64,000 bases of DNA from positions 16,934,222 to 16,998,221 of the forward strand of contig OZ037766.1 of the NCBI GenBank assembly GCA_964035545.1, given 5' to 3'. Both the position numbers and the translations under genes were made by a program. Below, one piece after another: positions 58,373 to 64,000 of this stretch (positions within the stretch are counted from its first letter, which is position 1; the number at the start of each line of letters is the position of its first letter). This DNA comes from Bugula neritina (lineage: Eukaryota; Bryozoa; Gymnolaemata; Cheilostomatida; Bugulidae). A model generated the notes under the pieces. It ran no database searches. It was not told the origin of the DNA and worked only from the letters and a program-made list of their open reading frames with translations.

Positions 58373-59110
58373 CTTTTTCATAATAAAGCACTATTTTTAG
58401 GCATTTGTCATATATTTTACTGCAAACAATTTGATTTTGATCATCTCTCATGCTTCTGTTTCTCTAAATAATTTTACAGAAGCTTGTTGATTTTTACAGA
58501 TGTCTAACGGCTACTGACAGACTAGCAAATGATTCACTTGGGCTGTGCTCAAAAGATTTCAATATTTATTCATTTCAAGATTTATTTTGAGCTATAATTT
58601 TATAAATATAGTTTTTTTGCACATCAGCATGACTTTGTTTTTATTTTTGTATAAATAGTTTGGTCATACAATTATTCTGCATGCTTATGCTGCATATGCA
58701 ATATGGCGATTCATAGATAGCGTCTTGCAGTCTTTAAATTCAGTATCAGCATATAATTCTAAGTAAGAGGCAATTATTTTTGGTATTTCAGCAAATATTT
58801 TTTTTTCAAGATAGCTTGTTAAAATTGGATACTATTTTGCACAATCCACATTTCTTTTTATCACCCATTCAAGATGTTGATCTGTTTTTTTGCAATAACT
58901 TGAGTTTGGGTAGAGATAGAATTCTAGAGTTTGTAGATTCAGAATCAGCACAAAATTCTAATCCAGAAACAACTTTTTTTGAGTGGCCACCTAGTAAAGT
59001 GTAATAAGCCAATTTTTTGAGCACTTTTTGGGAGGTTACTTCTAGACTAGTTCTCCGAAATTCTAGTTTGCATTTGAATTATAAGTTTGCTCTTTTGAGT
59101 AGATTATAAA
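58373..59110. other. Non-coding, nothing supported
   Basis: AT-rich. An open frame at 58780-59004 is of chance length and recognised as nothing. Confidence 0.4.
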
Positions 59111-59505
59111 TGTGTGTTGATCTGTGTTAGTGATGTGTGTTAGTGATGTGTTTTAGTGATGTGTGTTAGTGATGTGTGTTAGTGATGTGTGTTAGTGATG
59201 TGTGTTGGTGTGTGTGTTGGTGTGTGTGTGTTGGTGTGTGTGTTGGTGTGTGTGTTGGTGTGTGTGTTGGTGTGTGTGTTGGTGTGTGTTGGTGTGTGTG
59301 TGTTGGTGTGTGTGTTGGTGTGTGTGTTGGTGTGTGTGTTGTTGTGTGTGTTGGTGTGTGTTGGTGTGTGTTGGTGTGTGTTGGTGTGTGTTGGTGTGTG
59401 TGTGTTGGTGTGTGTTTTGGTGTGTGCGTTGGTGTGTGCATTGGTGTGTGTGTTGATGTGTGTTGGTGTGTGTTAGTGTGTGTTGGTGTGTGTTGGTGTG
59501 TGTGT
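59111..59505 (+). repeat. TTGGTGTGTG minisatellite
   Basis: Starts with GTTAGTGATGTGT units, then changes to TTGGTGTGTG(TG) units of 10, 12 and 14 bp. Open frames across it (Cys/Val-rich; His/Thr/Pro-rich) are repeat artefacts. Confidence 0.97.
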
Positions 59506-59633
59506 AATGCTCTCACTTTATGCTCAGAATTGACATTACACAGTTGAGTCCTTTAACCATGATTATGAACTCAAGCTGCTAGCATTCTGCAAAGTTCGTG
59601 AGCTCTCCCTTTAATATAGCTTTAACGATTTTA

Positions 59634-59894
59634 GGTAAAAATGGCACCGGCAAAGATGGCACAGTTAAAAATGGCTCCGGTAATAAGGGCACAAATGGAA
59701 AAGTGAGAAAAATGGCACACTGATGTAAAATTTTCTCAAACCCCAACTCCAAACTCAAATCCCCATTTTCAAACCTAAACTTCAATCCTATAAAACATCC
59801 AACCCCACCCTAGTATTGAAAATGGGCCATTTTTATCTACTTCGCCATTTGTGCCATTATTACCTGTGTCATTTTTACCGGTGCTATTTTTTCC
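59634..59894. mobile_element. 261-bp inverted-repeat element (MITE) with GGTAAAAATGGCACCGG ends
   Basis: The left end (GGTAAAAATGGCACCGG, then GGCACAGTTAAAAATGGC and CCGGTAATAAGGGCACAAAT) and the reverse complement of the right end (GGAAAAAATAGCACCGG, then GACACAGGTAATAATGGCAC) are imperfect inverted repeats of roughly 70-80 bp. Each arm itself contains several ATGGCACCGG-like repeats. A short AT/CA-rich centre separates them. No target duplication was evident and there is no coding capacity. Confidence 0.8.
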
Positions 59895-60744
59895 GGACAC
59901 CATGCTGCATGGTATTTATGTTTAAGGCTGCACAAGATAGATAAGGACATCCTCACTAAGAATATCATAAATTTCTCTCAAAATGTAGTTTAGGTTCTGG
60001 TATAATATTGCTCGATGGGTGGCATGCCTACTTGCAATTGTTCGGCCTAAGATCAGACTGAAACAAATAAACAGCAACCTTGATTAAGGCTGCATCATCT
60101 ATCAACATTCTGTTATGGGTGCTACATAAACAAAGGACACAGCAAGCTACTTATCTAACAACCGTGTAACTATAGTGATGTACGCGCCAATATCTTTACA
60201 TCACTATATGCTCCCTGAAGCGGGAAGTGATGCACGCTGGTAAATAAATAGGAAAAAATATTATAGCATCTTTGGTGTATAAATCACTAATTTACAAATA
60301 ATCTAGAAGAGTTATTGGAAAAAGAAAAAATTTGCCCTAGACAAATATCTTGGGATTCCAGCAGTGCAATTTTTATTCAGATATCATGTTTTGCTGCTGA
60401 GATATTTTACTGGTACTGAAAAGTCAGCTTTTTGGGCAAAATTGGCCAAAAATGGGCAGTTTTTTATTTATAACTTTGAAAAAAAAATGAAAATTAAAAT
60501 TTCTAAAAAAGTTGCACTGAAGAGAAAATAGATCTGTACCATTATAGTTTTTAAATATTGGCTCTAGCCCAATTACGTGAGGTTTTACTTTACTGGTACT
60601 GAATTTTTATATGATTGCAATGCAAACCTCAGCAAAGCATTTGCAGCTAAAAGGTTGCCCTTAACTATTTTGCGTGTTCTTTAGTTTTCACTCACCCATT
60701 GACTGAGTCTAAAATCTGATACTTTCTATATGTCTAGCATTTGT
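59895..60744. other. Non-coding, nothing else supported
   Basis: Sequence between the MITE and the LINE. Apart from the hairpin at 60171-60208 I see no gene or repeat. Confidence 0.4.
60171..60208. repeat. 12-bp perfect hairpin
   Basis: TATAGTGATGTA at 60171-60182 and its complement TACATCACTATA at 60197-60208, separated by 14 bases. Flanking sequence is non-coding; it may be the remnant of a larger inverted-repeat element. Confidence 0.7.
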
Positions 60745-63508
60745 ACAACTACATACAAGTCATTGTTTTTATCACCATCACCAAGAAGACCATCCTCAAA
60801 TCTTCCACCGAAGAAGTCATCACCAACAAAGGAAAACGGATGGAGAGATGGGTAAAACACTACACCAACCTCTACTGTCACCAGAATTGCGTCTTCCTCT
60901 TTTCCTGGTGCAGTTGAATAAATGTCCACTTTTGATGACCATGATGTCAAACCCACTCTGGATGAACTTAATAAAGCCATTGATAGTTTCACCCAGGGCA
61001 AGGCACTTGGCAGTGATGGAATGAATACCTCCTGATTTCATCAAGATCTGCAAGACTACTCTTTTACATCCCCTGCATGAAGTTCTATGTCAGTGCTAGG
61101 AAGAAGGTGCTTTACTACAAGATAGGAGAGATGCAAAAATTACCGCACTCTACAAGAACAAGGGAGAGAGAAGCGACTGCAACAACTACAGAGATGTGTC
61201 ACTCCTTAGCATCATTGGCAAAGCGTTTGCCAAAGTCATTCTGACTCGTCTACAGATACTAGCTGAATGGGTCGACCCCAAGTCACAGTGTGGTTTCTAT
61301 GCTGAAAGGTCAACAATTGACATGATCTTCTCTTTGCGCCAGCTCCAGCAGAAGTGTAGAAAGCATAGAATCACGGGCTTTCCATGTACCGATCTCAGAT
61401 CGATCTCGCTGAGATCGATCTGAGACATGTGCTCAGATCGATCGTTTTTCCATGAGGGTGTCAGATCGATCTCTCGGAGTTGTCTCCTCTTAGGTAAAGA
61501 CTACTTTAATAGCATAATTTTTTCACCCACCTGAGTGATGAAAGCTACTGCTGTTGAAAAACAAAATTTTCATAGTCTAAAATTTAACGCCAGCTATAAA
61601 CTCTGCACAGTAAAGCTCTTAGTATGAAGTAACTTGGCCAATTTAAGATAATTAATTTTAATATTTTAGCTTGACAGCTTATATAAAATTAATAGCTGTT
61701 GTGCAGCTTATTCATAAACTTACGGGACTACTAGGCTTAAATTTACGCAGCAAATAACTAATGACAGTGCGTCATACTAGTCGTTTAAATTCAATTTAGA
61801 TGCTCTCACTTTTTGTATCTTCTACCGTCCATAATTTTACATAATTAAGTTTTCCTAATCATTTTACTGAAAGTCAAAGTATTGCCACCTAAAAAGGTGG
61901 CTATCTTAATTATTAAGTACTTTGCTTAGTAATTAACAATAAGTTATCATTTTTATTAGCAGACAACATTTTAGCGAGCAGTCATTTTTCTACTTCTCGG
62001 ATCGATCTGGCGTCTTTCCATGGTCTTATTGCATTGAGATCGATCTGAGTTCGAGCTCTACAGACCGACCAGCTCAGAACGACTGAGATCGATCTTTGGC
62101 GTCTTTCCATGGATCGATCTCAGCAAGATCGATCTGAGATCGGTACATGGAAAGCCGGTGAATGCCTGTTGCCTTTATTGACCTGACAAAGGCATTTGAC
62201 CTAGTCAGCAGAGAGGGTTTGTTTGAAATCCTTTAGAAAATTAGTTGCTCTCCAAAGCTGCAAAGCATGATAGAATCTTTCAACCATAACATGAAGGGGA
62301 CAGTGCAGTTTAACAGCAGCCTTTCGGAACCATTCGACATACGAAATGGTGTCAAACAAGGCTGCGTTCTGGCACCAACACTCTTTGGTATCTTCTTTGC
62401 CACGCTCTTGAAGCACATTTTCGGTACTTCATCAGAAGGGATCTACCTACAGACTAGATTTGAAGGTAAACTTTTTAACCTCGCCTGACTCAGAGCCAAA
62501 ATGAAAGTATGTGAAGTTGCTGTTTGCTGATGATACTGTTGCATCCCACACACAAGGATTGCAGACGCTCATCAACAAATTTTCCCAAGCTTGCAAAAAC
62601 TTAAGGCTGACTATCAGCTTGAAAAGACCAATGTTCTAAGACAAGACCCATTGGCACCACCTGCCATTGCATTAGACAAACTAAAAGCTAGATGTTGTCA
62701 AGGAGTTCAATTACCTTGGGTCCATTATCACCAAAAACTTTTCCTTTGATAATGAGATCAGCAAGAGGACCGGAAAGGCAGCAACAACCATGACCCGTCT
62801 CACAAACTGTTTTTGGAAAAACACCAAGCTGACTGTGTCCAGAAAGATGGCAGTGTATAACACCTGTGTTGTCAGCACCTTGTTGTATGGCAGTGAAACT
62901 TGGACTACATTTGCTAGGCAAAAGAGGAAGCTGAACACTTTTTACCTGCGTAACATTTGCCGCCTTCTGGAGATCACATGACAAAACCGAGTGACCAATT
63001 TATAGGTTCTTTTGCAAGCTAGTCTTTCTAGCGTGTTTACCCTGCTCAGGCAAAGCAGACTGCAATAGCTTGGCTATGTGTGACGCATAAAAAAAGAGCA
63101 CATTCCCAAGGATATTCTCTATAGCAAACTAACCAGCAGCAGCTGAAGTTGTGTGTGACCTCAGCTGTGCTACAAATATGTCTGCAAGAGAGATATGAAA
63201 GCTGTCTGCATAAACACAGCGTCCTGACAGGATCTTGCATTTGATCGCACAAGTTGGAGAAGCAAACTAAAACACCATCTTATATCACGGAAAAGAAAAC
63301 TTCTCAGTGCAACTGCTTAAAAGAGGACACGCAGAAGGGCTCAGCCCACCACCAAAAACCAGATTCTATTTACAAGTGTGACTCTTGTGGCAAGGACTGC
63401 CACTCCCACATTGGTCTGCACAGCCACAGGCGCCGCTGCTCAGTCCAATCACAAGGTGCATCCCATGGTCGAATCGACCGACGGATGCCAAATTCTAAGT
63501 CACTGTAA
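60745..63508 (+). pseudogene. Non-LTR retrotransposon (LINE) ORF2, 5' truncated and interrupted
   Basis: ORF2 of LINEs supplies the reverse transcriptase that copies element RNA into the genome. The pieces in order are: a pre-RT segment (STEEVITNKGKRMERWVKHY); LDELNKAIDSFTQGKALGSD; ITALYKNKGERSDCNNYRDV; SLLSIIGKAFAKVILTRLQI; SQCGFYAERSTIDMIFSLRQ; then, after a 789-bp insertion, AFIDLTKAFDLVSREGLFEI; GVKQGCVLAPTLFGIFFATL; a broken catalytic box near 62520-62545; then ACVVSTLLYGSETWTTF-type and NTFYLRNICRLLEIT, RNIPKDILY-type residues. It ends in a Cys/His motif (KCDSCGKDCHSHIGLHSHRR, then C) before a stop at 63508. The endonuclease domain is missing at the 5' end. It has several frameshifts and stops and is not active. 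The clade was not determined. Confidence 0.93.
61372..62160. mobile_element. 789-bp terminal-inverted-repeat element inserted in the LINE, 3-bp target duplication
   Basis: The ends are inverted repeats of about 49 bp with two mismatches (left CACGGGCTTTCCATGTACCG, right complement CACCGGCTTTCCATGTACCG), continuing into repeated AGATCGATCT palindromes. AAT flanks both sides (61369-61371 and 62161-62163). Removing the element plus one AAT restores the LINE frame exactly (CRKHR joined to MPVAFIDLT), which proves the insertion and its boundaries. The interior is AT-rich without coding capacity. It has subterminal GATCGATC repeats on both sides (right side 61998-62140). CAC termini, a 3-bp duplication and subterminal repeats suggest a non-autonomous CACTA/EnSpm-like element. 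Confidence 0.97.
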
Positions 63509-63544
63509 TACAACTTGATTATTTGCTTACTTTTGTAATGTATC

Positions 63545-63660
63545 GTATATGCCGTGGTTATGGGTGTAACTGAGTTTATATTACAGCACATATGTTATGG
63601 TTATGAGTACAACTGATTTTATATTACAGCCTATGTGTTATGGTTATGAGTAACTTTGAT
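63545..63660 (+). repeat. Tandem repeat after the LINE (3' tail), unit about 50 bp
   Basis: Two to three copies of GTTATGGTTATGAGTACAAC followed by TGATTTTATATTACAGC, starting some 40 bp after the LINE stop codon. Short tandem repeats at the 3' end are common in some LINE clades, so this may be the element's tail. Confidence 0.8.
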
Positions 63661-64000
63661 TCTAAAGGCTACTGCTTTTAAATATAAATCACAATTATAC
63701 TAATTTGTTGATGATAATAAAAATCAAGTCTTTATACACAACATTATATTTTTATGCTGCTTAGCTGTATGTACACATGCACGGCATTATATATTAGGCT
63801 AGTAAATGAAAAAAAGTACTTTTCGCACCAACTTCATTATTATTTAAGAGTATTTAGAAAAGCTGAAGAATATATAGTACCATAAAAGTTAATTGGAGGA
63901 TAAACTGCTGGCTGGTACCAGATCAGCCTTACTTACTACACATTTAAGTTCAATAAAATCGATAGTTACAGGCATCTACAGGTTGTGATCAAGCACTAGT
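63661..64000. other. Non-coding, nothing supported
   Basis: AT-rich sequence to the end of the window; no gene seen. Confidence 0.4.

Noticed and set aside
59166-59547. Open frames of 84-123 codons on both strands
   Set aside because: Same cause: TTGGTGTGTG minisatellite without stop codons.
1-64000. CRISPR array, operon or prokaryotic system
   Set aside because: Spliced genes, SINE/LINE content and AT-rich introns show animal nuclear DNA; the tandem repeats have no unique spacers.

Overview
The window is AT-rich nuclear DNA from a multicellular animal, most likely an invertebrate. Short coding exons with GT/AG splice sites are separated by large introns full of mobile-element debris, and a mitochondrial iron-sulfur scaffold gene of animal type (NFU1) is split into six exons. 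I could not fix the phylum. The transposon families present (BEL/Pao, Ty3/Gypsy, PIF/Harbinger, several LINEs, a tRNA-derived SINE) fit marine invertebrates such as lophotrochozoans or cnidarians. Bacterial features (operons, ribosome binding sites, CRISPR) do not apply.

Host genes. All three recognisable host genes lie on the minus strand. (1) 2129-21139: two phase-matched exons of an unrecognised Ser/Tyr/Lys-rich protein; the start codon is at 21114 and the 3' part lies outside the window. (2) 27249-41126: a complete NFU1 homologue, six exons and 262 codons before the stop, with a mitochondrial-type N-terminus, the Nfu N-domain and the CxxC NifU-like domain. (3) 46554-54938 (with a probable 5' UTR exon near 55.4 kb): an eight-exon gene predicted to encode 429 residues, acidic/basic and coiled-coil-rich, which I do not recognise. 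In genes 2 and 3 every exon junction joins in a compatible phase, which is strong internal support for the models.

Mobile elements. NFU1 intron 2 (about 11.7 kb) is a graveyard. It holds an internally deleted Gypsy pol, a CCHC zinc-knuckle gag-like ORF, a BEL/Pao element with LTR-like repeats and a dead RT, a DUF-type transposon relic, a PIF/Harbinger transposase relic and an antisense LINE; a related repeat flanks the whole block in inverted orientation. Further right are two inverted copies of a tRNA-derived SINE (one with a 17-bp target duplication), more LINE fragments, two relics of one large invertebrate ORF family, and a well-preserved but broken LINE ORF2 at 60.7-63.5 kb. That LINE carries a 789-bp terminal-inverted-repeat element inserted with a 3-bp target duplication. 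Two further short inverted-repeat elements (MITEs) lie at 5.3 kb and 59.6 kb.

Tandem repeats. There is a GT-based minisatellite whose unit grows stepwise 13, 15, 17 bp (6.5-7.0 kb), a second GT-type minisatellite (59.1-59.5 kb), an 18-bp minisatellite (53.1-53.5 kb) and a diverged tandem duplication (55.9-56.35 kb). Long open frames over the minisatellites are artefacts. I saw no evidence of a new multi-gene system. The most informative observations are the nested and phase-verified transposon insertion, the SINE family, the internally deleted retroelements and the exon models.
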